DNA from: Scatosoma sp964504025 | Lineage (GTDB): Bacteria > Bacillota > Clostridia > Christensenellales > Borkfalkiaceae | Assembly (NCBI GenBank): GCA_964504025.1 | Contig: CAZDCO010000009.1 | Location: forward strand, 1-34,932 | DNA: 34,932 nt | Reading direction: 5' to 3' | Part shown: positions 1 to 6,669 of the stretch, piece by piece | How positions within the stretch are numbered: position 1 is the first letter of the stretch | How the letters are laid out: the number at the start of each line of letters is the position of its first letter | Program-made: the position numbers and the translations under genes | Notes under the pieces: model-generated | Told to the model about the DNA's origin: nothing | Database searches by the model: none | What the model saw: only the letters and a program-made list of their open reading frames with translations

Positions 1-2
1 GG

Positions 3-8
3 TATAAT
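3..8 (+). promoter_or_regulatory. -10 element of lipoprotein promoter
   Basis: A perfect TATAAT lies at 3-8, about 50 bases before the lipoprotein start codon. The -35 element would fall outside the window, so only half of the promoter can be judged. Confidence 0.5.
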
Positions 9-56
9 GGACGTGTGGAGGACGAATAATTGCCCGAAACAAAGGAGATAGGATAT

Positions 57-806
57 ATGAGAGGTAAAAAATTAGTGGCACTTTTGCTTGCACTCGGCAC
101 TTGTTTTGCCGTAGCCGCATGCGACGACGATCAATCGACGAGTACTCCCGATTCGGGCAGCGCTTCGGTCAGCAGCTCCGCTTCCGCAGGGGATTCTTCG
201 AACAACTCTTCTTCGAACAACTCTTCTTCGAGCAATTCTTCTTCGAACAGCTCTTCGAGCAGTTCCTCTTCGAGCAGTTCTTCCACCACGCCCGTCGCCG
301 TAACGACGGTAACGGCAACCGAATGGGCAGACGCGTTGGATATGAAAGGCGCAACGAACTATAAGCTTGATGCCGTGACGGTAGTAGGTGAGAGTACCGA
401 GCCCCTGCACTTTGCGGAGTTTGACGGCAAGACGGTGCATGTGGTTGAACGCAACAGCGCAGGAACATTCTACTATAAAGAAGACAATAGCTATTTCAAA
501 ATCGAGGGCAGCGAAAAGAAGACGAGCACGCAAGAGGAGTACGTGCGGGCAACGAACCAAATAGCGGGTTTCAGCGATAGTTTCGCGTTTGCGCAGTTTA
601 CCTACGACGAAACGGATAAGGCGTATAAAGCAGCCTCGATTGTTGTCTGCGCAGAGGAACAATATAGCAATTTAGTGTTCAAGTTTGAAAACGGTAAATT
701 GGTTTATTATTCGGTGGTTGTGGCGACGCCAGGGGGATCGGTTCATACGACTGCAACCTTCACCTACGGCGAAACGGAAACGATTCAGTTGCCGCCGGTT
801 GCGTAA
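57..806 (+). CDS. Ser/Asn-rich surface lipoprotein, function unknown
   Basis: The protein has 249 residues and starts at ATG 57, chosen because AAAGGAG at 41-47 lies 9 bases upstream; an in-frame TTG at 30 has no such site. The N-terminus is a lipoprotein signal: basic MRGKK, a hydrophobic stretch, then lipobox VAAC with the Cys near residue 22. This predicts export, lipidation and anchoring on the outer face of the membrane. A Ser/Asn-rich linker (about residues 33-78) follows and then a domain of about 170 residues, probably beta-rich, beginning near TEWADALDM. I do not recognise this domain; its build (lipobox, flexible linker, one globular domain) resembles LppX/LolA-type or substrate-binding lipoproteins, but no family motif supports a choice. 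It is a single-gene unit ended by a strong terminator. Confidence 0.85.
   Translation: MRGKKLVALLLALGTCFAVAACDDDQSTSTPDSGSASVSSSASAGDSSNNSSSNNSSSSNSSSNSSSSSSSSSSSSTTPVAVTTVTATEWADALDMKGATNYKLDAVTVVGESTEPLHFAEFDGKTVHVVERNSAGTFYYKEDNSYFKIEGSEKKTSTQEEYVRATNQIAGFSDSFAFAQFTYDETDKAYKAASIVVCAEEQYSNLVFKFENGKLVYYSVVVATPGGSVHTTATFTYGETETIQLPPVA
191..288 (+). repeat. Degenerate 15-bp tandem repeat encoding Ser/Asn linker
   Basis: Units related to TCTTCGAACAACTCT recur head to tail inside the lipoprotein gene, encoding SSNNS-like pentapeptides, then Ser-only units. The unit is a multiple of three, so gain or loss of units would keep the reading frame and only change the linker length. Confidence 0.8.
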
Positions 807-832
807 AACTATATAAAAAATTAGAAAGAGAG

Positions 833-862
833 GCAACGACGGCACGCACCGTCGTTGCTTTT
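833..862 (+). terminator. Intrinsic terminator after lipoprotein gene
   Basis: A perfect 10-bp stem (833-842 with 849-858), six-base loop and TTTT. It ends the lipoprotein transcript just before the next promoter. Confidence 0.85.
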
Positions 863-866
863 CCGT

Positions 867-896
867 TTGACAAAGCGGCGGCGTTTGTGGTACAAT
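867..896 (+). promoter_or_regulatory. Sigma-A promoter of yigZ-like gene
   Basis: TTGACA at 867-872, an 18-base spacer, and TACAAT at 891-896. The start codon is 28 bases further on. Confidence 0.8.
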
Positions 897-923
897 AGCA
901 ACGGACGTAAGGAGAGAACGGGT

Positions 924-1568
924 ATGGAGAAACGGATACGCACGGTATACGCCGCGTATGAAGACGAAAAAATCATAGAAAAATCGCGGTTCATTACCTA
1001 CTGCGCGCACGTAGAATCGGAAGAGGAAGCGCGCGCGTTCGTGGCGAGTATTCGCGCGAAACATTCGTTGGCGACGCACGTTTGCTACGCGTTCGTTGCC
1101 GATAAAACGGGGAATTTGCAGCGCTTTTCGGACGACGGCGAGCCGCAGGGCACGGCAGGCGTGCCTATGCTGGAAGTGTTGAAAAATCGCGAATTGTTTG
1201 AAACGGCGGTTGCCGTCGTGCGCTATTTCGGCGGTATTAAACTCGGTACAGGCGGTTTGGTGCGCGCCTATTCTTCCTGCGTGGCAGACTGTTTGAACGG
1301 CGCGGAAATACGGTCGTTGCAACCGTGCGTCGAATATCGACTGTTCGTCGAATATAACGGTTTGGACGGCGTGCAAAGCTATCTCGCTCTGCGGCGTACT
1401 TCGCCGCTGGAAAGCGACTACGGCGAACGAGTGGCGTTGTGCGTGGCGGTGAAAAAGTCGGACGAGAGGGAGTTTATCGACGGCTTGGTCGATTATATGC
1501 AGGGCAGGATCGCCTACGAGCGCGGCGAAGAATATTACGGGGCGTTCGTGGAAGAAAATTCACGATAG
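924..1568 (+). CDS. YigZ/IMPACT family protein
   Basis: The protein has 214 residues, the usual length of the family. ATG 924 is chosen because GGAG at 911-914 gives 9-base spacing; upstream in-frame codons lie inside the promoter. The N-terminal UPF0029/IMPACT domain carries the hallmark DDGEPQGTAGVPML (near residues 73-86) and VRYFGGIKLGTGGL (near 103-116); the C-terminal part matches the DUF1949 position. Family members are cytoplasmic. The eukaryotic relative IMPACT binds GCN1, and the bacterial YigZ role is poorly defined, with a link to translation or nucleic-acid binding proposed. It has its own promoter and is monocistronic or followed closely by darA, which has a separate promoter. 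Confidence 0.93.
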   Translation: MEKRIRTVYAAYEDEKIIEKSRFITYCAHVESEEEARAFVASIRAKHSLATHVCYAFVADKTGNLQRFSDDGEPQGTAGVPMLEVLKNRELFETAVAVVRYFGGIKLGTGGLVRAYSSCVADCLNGAEIRSLQPCVEYRLFVEYNGLDGVQSYLALRRTSPLESDYGERVALCVAVKKSDEREFIDGLVDYMQGRIAYERGEEYYGAFVEENSR

Positions 1569-1571
1569 GCG

Positions 1572-1600
1572 TTGACAAAAAAGAAAAATTTTGCTATACT
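1572..1600 (+). promoter_or_regulatory. Sigma-A promoter of darA
   Basis: TTGACA at 1572-1577, 17-base spacer, TATACT at 1595-1600. It starts only 4 bases after the preceding stop codon. Confidence 0.85.
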
Positions 1601-1638
1601 GTGGATAAGGGGTTTTGCCCGAAAGGAGGAAAAATACG

Positions 1639-1962
1639 ATGAAAATGATCACGGCTATCGTCAACAAAAAGGACGCGAGTGAGGTATGTGACGCTTTGGC
1701 GGCGGAGGGCTTCGCCTTTACGAAAATGGCAACGACGGGTGGCTTTTTGCAAGCTGGAAACGTTACTCTATTGATCGGTACGGAGGACGAACGGGTGGAC
1801 GGTGCAATCGAGTTGATCCGCAAACATTGCGCGCAGCGTATGGAGCCTATGCCGTCCGTGGTGTCGGCAGGCGTGCCTAACTTCGGCTATTATAAAACGG
1901 AAGTCCTCGTCGGCGGCGCAACGGTGTTCGTTTCGCCCGTTGAAAGATTTGAAAAAATGTAA
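1639..1962 (+). CDS. darA: Cyclic-di-AMP receptor, PII-like
   Basis: The protein has 107 residues, close to the roughly 109 of Bacillus DarA (YaaQ). ATG 1639 follows AAAGGAGG at 1622-1629. The sequence begins MKMITAIVNKKDASEVCDAL and continues with KMATTGGFLQAGNVTLLIGT, the conserved core of the DUF970/DarA family with its T-loop and B-loop region. DarA is a cytoplasmic trimer of PII-like fold that binds c-di-AMP; its downstream target is not settled in any species. Here it is a single gene with its own promoter and terminator, not next to tmk and holB as in Bacillus. The presence of DarA implies that the organism makes c-di-AMP; the cyclase gene is not in this window. Confidence 0.93.
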   Translation: MKMITAIVNKKDASEVCDALAAEGFAFTKMATTGGFLQAGNVTLLIGTEDERVDGAIELIRKHCAQRMEPMPSVVSAGVPNFGYYKTEVLVGGATVFVSPVERFEKM

Positions 1963-1974
1963 TTTTTTTACCTT

Positions 1975-2003
1975 GCCGCCACGCCTTTGGTGCGGCGGTT
2001 TTT
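1975..2003 (+). terminator. Intrinsic terminator after darA
   Basis: An imperfect hairpin (outer CGCC/GGCG, inner CGCC/GGTG, one mismatch) followed by TTTTT at 1999-2003. Confidence 0.65.
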
Positions 2004-2020
2004 CATCGTTGCGTGGCACG

Positions 2021-2061
2021 CCCTGTCATTGCGAGCGGCGGCACATCGCGCGGCAATCTCT
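2021..2061. repeat. REP/MITE-like intergenic palindrome
   Basis: The stretch has the form GTCATTGCGAGC ... GCGGCAATCTC, with ATTGC at 2028-2032 matched by GCAAT at 2053-2057. From general knowledge, short intergenic repeats of the form GTCATTGCGAG...GCAATCT recur in many unrelated bacterial genomes as dispersed palindromes. Only one copy is visible here, so its repeat status is inferred. Confidence 0.5.
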
Positions 2062-2120
2062 CGTCTGGTTTTCGTTGGCGGCGAGGGGCGATTTTTGTGC
2101 AAAAACAACAAAAATCGGTG

Positions 2121-2158
2121 AAAGTTGTGCAAAGTATACAATCGAAAAGGACAACTTT
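2121..2158. other. Inverted repeat upstream of sugar ABC ATPase gene
   Basis: AAAGTTGT at 2121-2128 and its exact complement ACAACTTT at 2151-2158, 22 bases apart, just upstream of the promoter. It could be an operator or half-sites for a regulator; nothing identifies the factor. Confidence 0.35.
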
Positions 2159-2172
2159 GGCTATTTTGTCTA

Positions 2173-2201
2173 TTGTAAAAAATCGGCAAATATAGTAAAA
2201 T
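2173..2201 (+). promoter_or_regulatory. Probable promoter of msmX-like gene
   Basis: TTGTAA at 2173-2178, 17-base spacer, TAAAAT at 2196-2201. Both boxes are imperfect but correctly spaced, 42 bases before the start codon. Confidence 0.55.
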
Positions 2202-2243
2202 ATTAGTAATGAAAAATTCATATTCCATTTGGAGGAAAATATT

Positions 2244-3644
2244 ATGTCAGGACTTTTGCTGAAAGGCATAAATAAAGTATACCCTTCGGGTGTTCAAGCC
2301 GTATTCGATTTTTGTTTGGATATTCGCGATAAAGAATTTATCGTGTTGGTTGGACCTTCCGGTTGCGGTAAGTCTACCACCCTTCGTATGATCGCAGGCT
2401 TGGAAGAAATTTCTTCGGGCGAATTGTATATCGACGGCAAGTTGATGAACGAAGTCGTTCCCAAGGACAGAGATATCGCCATGGTTTTCCAAAATTACGC
2501 GTTGTATCCCCACATGTCCGTATACGACAACATGGCGTTCGGTTTGAAGCTTCGTAAAGTACCCAAGGAAATTATCGATCAAAAAGTTAAGGCGGCTGCG
2601 GAGATCCTCGGCATTACCGATTACCTTTCGAGAAAGCCGAAGGCGCTTTCCGGCGGTCAACGTCAACGTGTTGCCCTCGGTAGAACGATCGTTCGTGAAC
2701 CCAAAGTATTCCTTTTGGACGAACCTTTGTCCAACTTGGACGCAAAATTGCGTGCTTCCATGAGAACGGAAATTTCCAAACTCCACGCGCGTTTGGCTAC
2801 GACGTTCATCTACGTTACCCACGACCAAGTCGAGGCTATGACCATGGGTTCGAGAATCGTCGTTATGAAAGACGGTTTCATGCAACAGGTAGACACCCCT
2901 CAAAACTTGTACGACTATCCCGTAAACCTCTTCGTTGCAGGCTTTATCGGTACGCCGCAAATGAACTTCTTTAAGAACGCTACCCTCACCGCGCAAGACG
3001 GCAAGGTATACGTAGAATTCGTTGCCGGCAACAAGATTTTGCTTCCGAAGCATATCGCGGCGCGTATCAAGAACATCAACGAATATTTGGATACCGGCAA
3101 GGCGATTACGCTCGGCGTTCGTCCCGAAGATATCCACCAAGACCAAATGTTCATTTCCAAGTCCCCCGACACGATCGTAAACGCTCGTATCGAAGTTATC
3201 GAAAAGCTCGGTGCGGAAACGCAAATCTATTGCGAACTCGATTACGAGGATAAGGAATCGTCGGTTATCGACAACTCCACGCAAATGATCGCGAAGATTT
3301 CCAGCCGTGCAGTCGTTGCGCTTAAAGACGTCATTCAGTTGGCGTTCGACGCGAACCACATTCACCTGTTCGACGGCGAGACGGAAGCGACTATTTTGGA
3401 AAGAGACGAAAACTACGAAGTGATCGAAGAAAACGCGGAAGGTTCGGCGTTCGTGCCTCCTACACCGCAAGAAATGCGCGCTCGTATCGATGCGGCTCGT
3501 ATCGAAACGAAAGAAATGAAAGCGCAAAAGAGAAAGGACGCTCGTATGGCGAAGCTTACGGCGAAACAACAAGCCGCGCAAGCTGCCGAAACTCCCGCGG
3601 CTCCCGTCGAAGAAACGACGGAAGAATGGAGCGACGAAGAATAA
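2244..3644 (+). CDS. Multi-sugar ABC transporter ATP-binding protein, MsmX/UgpC/MalK type
   Basis: The protein has 466 residues. ATG 2244 follows GGAGG at 2231-2235. The ABC ATPase domain shows Walker A GPSGCGKST (residues 37-45), signature LSGGQRQRVALGR (near 134), Walker B VFLLDEPLSNLD (near 157-168) and the H-loop THDQ (near 192). A MalK-type TOBE/OB region follows to about 390. It should power import of oligosaccharides from the cytoplasmic side. No permease or binding-protein gene is adjacent, which fits a shared MsmX-like ATPase serving several sugar transporters. The last 70 or so residues are an unusual extension: a Lys/Arg/Ala-rich probable helix, then an acidic tail ending EEWSDEE, beyond the usual family length of about 365-380. 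Codon use is strongly biased, consistent with high expression. Confidence 0.93.
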   Translation: MSGLLLKGINKVYPSGVQAVFDFCLDIRDKEFIVLVGPSGCGKSTTLRMIAGLEEISSGELYIDGKLMNEVVPKDRDIAMVFQNYALYPHMSVYDNMAFGLKLRKVPKEIIDQKVKAAAEILGITDYLSRKPKALSGGQRQRVALGRTIVREPKVFLLDEPLSNLDAKLRASMRTEISKLHARLATTFIYVTHDQVEAMTMGSRIVVMKDGFMQQVDTPQNLYDYPVNLFVAGFIGTPQMNFFKNATLTAQDGKVYVEFVAGNKILLPKHIAARIKNINEYLDTGKAITLGVRPEDIHQDQMFISKSPDTIVNARIEVIEKLGAETQIYCELDYEDKESSVIDNSTQMIAKISSRAVVALKDVIQLAFDANHIHLFDGETEATILERDENYEVIEENAEGSAFVPPTPQEMRARIDAARIETKEMKAQKRKDARMAKLTAKQQAAQAAETPAAPVEETTEEWSDEE

Positions 3645-3691
3645 GCAACCAACAAGCTAACTTTTCATAGCTGACTCACAAAATTGCGAAG

Positions 3692-3720
3692 CCACGCACC
3701 GATATGCGGTGCGTGGTTTT
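3692..3720 (+). terminator. Intrinsic terminator after msmX-like gene
   Basis: A perfect 10-bp stem (3692-3701 with 3707-3716), loop ATATG, then TTTT. Confidence 0.85.
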
Positions 3721-3744
3721 GTCGTGTTCGGGGATAGAGTGCGG

Positions 3745-6054
3745 TTACGCCGTGGCGCGGAAGAGGCGCACCGCCACCGCCGTCATATCGTCTTTCGCCA
3801 CGCCGCCGTACAGTTGCAGCGCGCGTTGGACGATTCCGTCGGCGAGTTGTTGGGGATTCCCCGTCGGGATATGCCGCAAGCTATCGTAGAGATCGGCGGC
3901 AGAGGGGAACGCCCCCGTAACGCCGTCGCTTAAAAAGAGTAAGACGTCGTTTTCCAACAATTCGTACGATGCGGAGTCGGGGCGGATACCGTCCAAAATG
4001 CCGAGGGGCAGGGAAGTGCTTTCCAAGATCTTGACGGTATTCCCCGACAAAATAAAGCCGCTGGGCGAGCCGATTTTTACGACGTCCGCGCGACCGCTGT
4101 CCAAATCGATCACCGCAATATCCACGCACGCGAACGTTTCTTCGCGACTGAACGTCAGCAGTTTGTTGACGGTGGAAAGCACGCAATCGGAGGGCATTTT
4201 CGCGCGGTAGAAACTCTCCAACAGGGAGAGCGTCGTTTCGGAAATCGTACGGGCGTACCGTCCGCTGCCCATGCCGTCGGAGAGGGCGACCATAAACTTC
4301 CGCTCGTCGATTTTTACGACGGAGTGGGTATCGCCGCTATCCGTTTCGTCCGCTTTACGGAGTGTCGCCACGCCGAACGCGCCGTCGTAGCGCGGTTTTT
4401 TGCGGAGAATACAGCAATATTTATCCTGCGAGAGGGGGAGGCGTTCGGAAATAATCATCGGAACGCCGAACAGGTGCGTGGCGACGGCGGCGATTTTTTT
4501 CACGTCGGACAGTCCGTACGTAACGAACGAGAGTGTGAGATCGTCCTCTTCGCCGTAGATCAGTACTTCGTTGCAAACGACGCCCACGCGCGCCAACTCG
4601 GCGGCGAACGCGCGTTCCTTGTCGGTGTACGTTTTCAGCGGTTCGCTTTGTTCCAAAGCCAAATTTTTCAAAATTTCGCTGACGCCCTGCGCCTGCCCTG
4701 CCAACAGTTGCCTGCCGTTGGCGGCGTTCTCCGCTTCCGCCATATACTTTTTATAATCGCCGATTTGCTTGTTGACGGCGTATAATAAATCGCTTTGCCG
4801 CACGCACGATTCGGAAATACGGGCAGGGAGATCGATTAGGCTACTCTTGCCCTTCAAGCACCCGACGTCGATCAGCGTACTCAACTGCGACGGCACGTTC
4901 CTGCGTTTGCAAACGGCAAACCGTTCGCACGAGCGGCAAACGGAGTCGATCACGGCGTTTTGAATGAACTGTTTCGCGCTTTCTTGCGCGCCCGTCTCAC
5001 CGAGTGCGACGAAGGTGCTGCGAATTTCGCGGAAGGTGGCGGAGATTTCGTACAGCCGTTGTCCGATCGCCGCGCGGTTGCGGTTGATCGCCACGCGCGT
5101 CAAATGCTTTTCGCGGTAGAATACGACTTTGTTTTCCAAACTACGCACGAGCGGCGTGGGCAGGAGTACGAAGAAGAGCACGGGGAGCACGGCGAAGAGT
5201 ATCGCTTCGACGAGTGCCGCCGTCGGCGCGGCGTACAGTCCGTCGATAAACCCGAAGAGGAAAAAGAGGGAGAGCAGGGCGCACGCGCCGTATAATCGGT
5301 TCAAACGGGAAAGCAGGGTAACGGCGATTCCGTAAAAGAAAAAACGTTCCACGGACAGCCCGAACACGGCGAAGGGCGGCAGGGAGAGCACGAACGCGCA
5401 AACGAGCGCGGACGGATCTTTCGTAACGTACGCAAAGACGAGTAGAATGAAAAACGAGATACCCGTGTATGCGTTGAAACCGAATAGGCGGCAAAAACCC
5501 ACGCCGACGGCGAGGTAGAAGAGGATACAAAACGTTCCCTCGTCGGGGCGCAGTCGGCAAACGAGCGCTTTCCGCGTGAGTGCGCGGAGGGCAGTGGCGA
5601 ATACGGCGGAAAGCAGGAACGTGGTGGCGCAACAGAGCACTTTTTGCGTGAGTGCGTCCGCGAAAAAAGGGAAATCGAAGGGGAAAGGATAGGCGGCGAA
5701 CGGGGAAAACGCCGCGTAACCGCCGAGGGAAAGCGAGAGGGCGAAAAGGGGTAGGAGATTGGATTTTTGCACGCGCGGCGAGCAATATTTCCGTTGCAGG
5801 AGAAAGGCGGCGGTAACGACGATCGCTTGCGCGGCGCACAGCAGGAGATTTTGCAGGGAAAAGCGCAAAAACACAGGCAGCAGGTATGCGACGACGGCTA
5901 CGACCGGGGAGAGCTCTGCGGCGTTCATCGCGTAGACGAGCGCGAGGGCGAACGGCTCGCCGTTGTCGCCGATACGGGCAAGACAAACGGCGGCGAGCAG
6001 CAAGAACGCGTAGGCAAGGAGAACGGACGGGCGAATTTGTTTTTGAACGGTCAT
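3745..6054 (-). CDS. spoIIE: Stage II sporulation protein E, PP2C-type phosphatase
   Basis: The protein has 769 residues, slightly shorter than Bacillus SpoIIE (827). The ATG at 6054 has GGAGGT 7 bases upstream. The N-terminal 300 or so residues are a chain of hydrophobic segments (about ten membrane helices). The central region includes a Cys cluster (CRSCERFAVC) typical of SpoIIE. The C-terminal PP2C/SpoIIE domain has the metal-binding motifs ALSDGMGSG and LFLSDGVTGA. SpoIIE dephosphorylates the anti-anti-sigma factor SpoIIAA, releasing sigma-F in the forespore, and acts at the polar septum with FtsZ. It is the last gene of a minus-strand run, separated from mazF by a strong terminator, so it probably has its own promoter. 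It is the best evidence that the organism forms endospores. Confidence 0.95.
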   Translation of the reverse strand: MTVQKQIRPSVLLAYAFLLLAAVCLARIGDNGEPFALALVYAMNAAELSPVVAVVAYLLPVFLRFSLQNLLLCAAQAIVVTAAFLLQRKYCSPRVQKSNLLPLFALSLSLGGYAAFSPFAAYPFPFDFPFFADALTQKVLCCATTFLLSAVFATALRALTRKALVCRLRPDEGTFCILFYLAVGVGFCRLFGFNAYTGISFFILLVFAYVTKDPSALVCAFVLSLPPFAVFGLSVERFFFYGIAVTLLSRLNRLYGACALLSLFFLFGFIDGLYAAPTAALVEAILFAVLPVLFFVLLPTPLVRSLENKVVFYREKHLTRVAINRNRAAIGQRLYEISATFREIRSTFVALGETGAQESAKQFIQNAVIDSVCRSCERFAVCKRRNVPSQLSTLIDVGCLKGKSSLIDLPARISESCVRQSDLLYAVNKQIGDYKKYMAEAENAANGRQLLAGQAQGVSEILKNLALEQSEPLKTYTDKERAFAAELARVGVVCNEVLIYGEEDDLTLSFVTYGLSDVKKIAAVATHLFGVPMIISERLPLSQDKYCCILRKKPRYDGAFGVATLRKADETDSGDTHSVVKIDERKFMVALSDGMGSGRYARTISETTLSLLESFYRAKMPSDCVLSTVNKLLTFSREETFACVDIAVIDLDSGRADVVKIGSPSGFILSGNTVKILESTSLPLGILDGIRPDSASYELLENDVLLFLSDGVTGAFPSAADLYDSLRHIPTGNPQQLADGIVQRALQLYGGVAKDDMTAVAVRLFRATA

Positions 6055-6089
6055 ACGAGTACCTCCGATAGGAGAAAATTTCGCCTATC

Positions 6090-6095
6090 AGTATA
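6090..6095 (-). promoter_or_regulatory. Possible -10 element of spoIIE
   Basis: TATACT reads on the minus strand 36 bases before the spoIIE start. No good -35 exists at 16-18 bases; TTGCGC is only 14 away. A partial Spo0A-box-like TTTGTCCTT lies at 6116-6124 on the plus strand (six of nine bases to TTTGTCRAA). An activator-dependent promoter would explain the poor -35, but this is weak evidence. Confidence 0.3.
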
Positions 6096-6102
6096 CACGA
6101 AA

Positions 6103-6148
6103 AAAATACGCGCAATTTGTCCTTTTTACGGAAAATCGCACGTATTTT
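6103..6148 (-). terminator. Intrinsic terminator after mazF
   Basis: On the minus strand a stem of about 16 bp with two G-T wobbles (6132-6148 with 6103-6118), topped by a short inner CC/GG pairing, ends in a run of seven T, four of them within the stem. Confidence 0.8.
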
Positions 6149-6158
6149 GTTTATAAAG

Positions 6159-6509
6159 TTATCGGTTGACGGGAAAGCCCAAACTGATGAGGATCGCACG
6201 GTTGACTTTATACATCGTGGACGGCGGCAATTCTCCGATTCGTTCTTTCAATCGTTTTTTGTCGAGAGTGCGTATTTGTTCCAACAAAATGACGCTTTCC
6301 TTGGCAAGCCCGAAGGCAGGCGGCAGTTCGATATGGGTGGGGAGCTTGGCTTTGTTGATTTTGCTCGTTACGGCGGCGGCGATGACGGTGGGCGAATATT
6401 TGTTGCCGACGTCGTTTTGCACGACGAGCACGGGGCGGATTCCGCCCTGTTCGCTCCCGACCACGGGGGAGAGATCTGCATAATACAATTCACCGCGCTT
6501 TACGTTCAT
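6159..6509 (-). CDS. mazF: MazF/NdoA-type endoribonuclease
   Basis: The protein has 116 residues, the same length as Bacillus NdoA (EndoA). The start is MNVKRGELYYADLSP at 6509, with GAGG 7 bases upstream; the longer open frame has no SD. Family features include the PVVGSEQGGIRPVLVVQND core with its active-site Arg, the AAVTSKINK strand and LEQIRTLDK. NdoA-type MazF cuts single-stranded RNA at a short U-rich site, in Bacillus UACAU. No MazE-like antitoxin gene lies between pgi and mazF (160 bases, mostly a terminator) nor directly downstream. The antitoxin may be encoded elsewhere, or the protein may have a house-keeping RNA role. Confidence 0.93.
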   Translation of the reverse strand: MNVKRGELYYADLSPVVGSEQGGIRPVLVVQNDVGNKYSPTVIAAAVTSKINKAKLPTHIELPPAFGLAKESVILLEQIRTLDKKRLKERIGELPPSTMYKVNRAILISLGFPVNR

Positions 6510-6618
6510 ACCGTTACCTCTTTTGAAAAACCGAATCCAACTCCTCACTTTCAATATATGTAAAGGGCGCGGCTTTTCGTTACGGCAAGAGTATTGCCCG
6601 AATGGGCGCGAAGTATAC

Positions 6619-6652
6619 AAAAAAAGCGGCGGAATTTTTCTTCCGTCGCTTT
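6619..6652 (-). terminator. Intrinsic terminator after pgi
   Basis: On the minus strand AGCGACGGA and TCCGCCGCT pair with one mismatch around an A-rich loop, followed by a run of seven T. Confidence 0.8.
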
Positions 6653-6669
6653 CCGTTCGTTTTTTGCGG

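Noticed and set aside
1940..2206. 88-aa frame after darA
   Set aside because: It runs through the darA terminator and the REP-like palindrome; no SD or domain.
2247..3581. 444-aa open frame antisense to the sugar ATPase gene
   Set aside because: Same codon-bias shadow; the sense strand has every ABC ATPase motif.
5141..6199. 352-aa Arg-rich frame overlapping spoIIE on the same strand
   Set aside because: Out-of-frame shadow with improbable Arg/Pro composition.
6159..6620. A longer MazF with 37 extra N-terminal residues
   Set aside because: The extension would start within the pgi terminator and has no SD; homologues begin at the MNVKRGELYY position.
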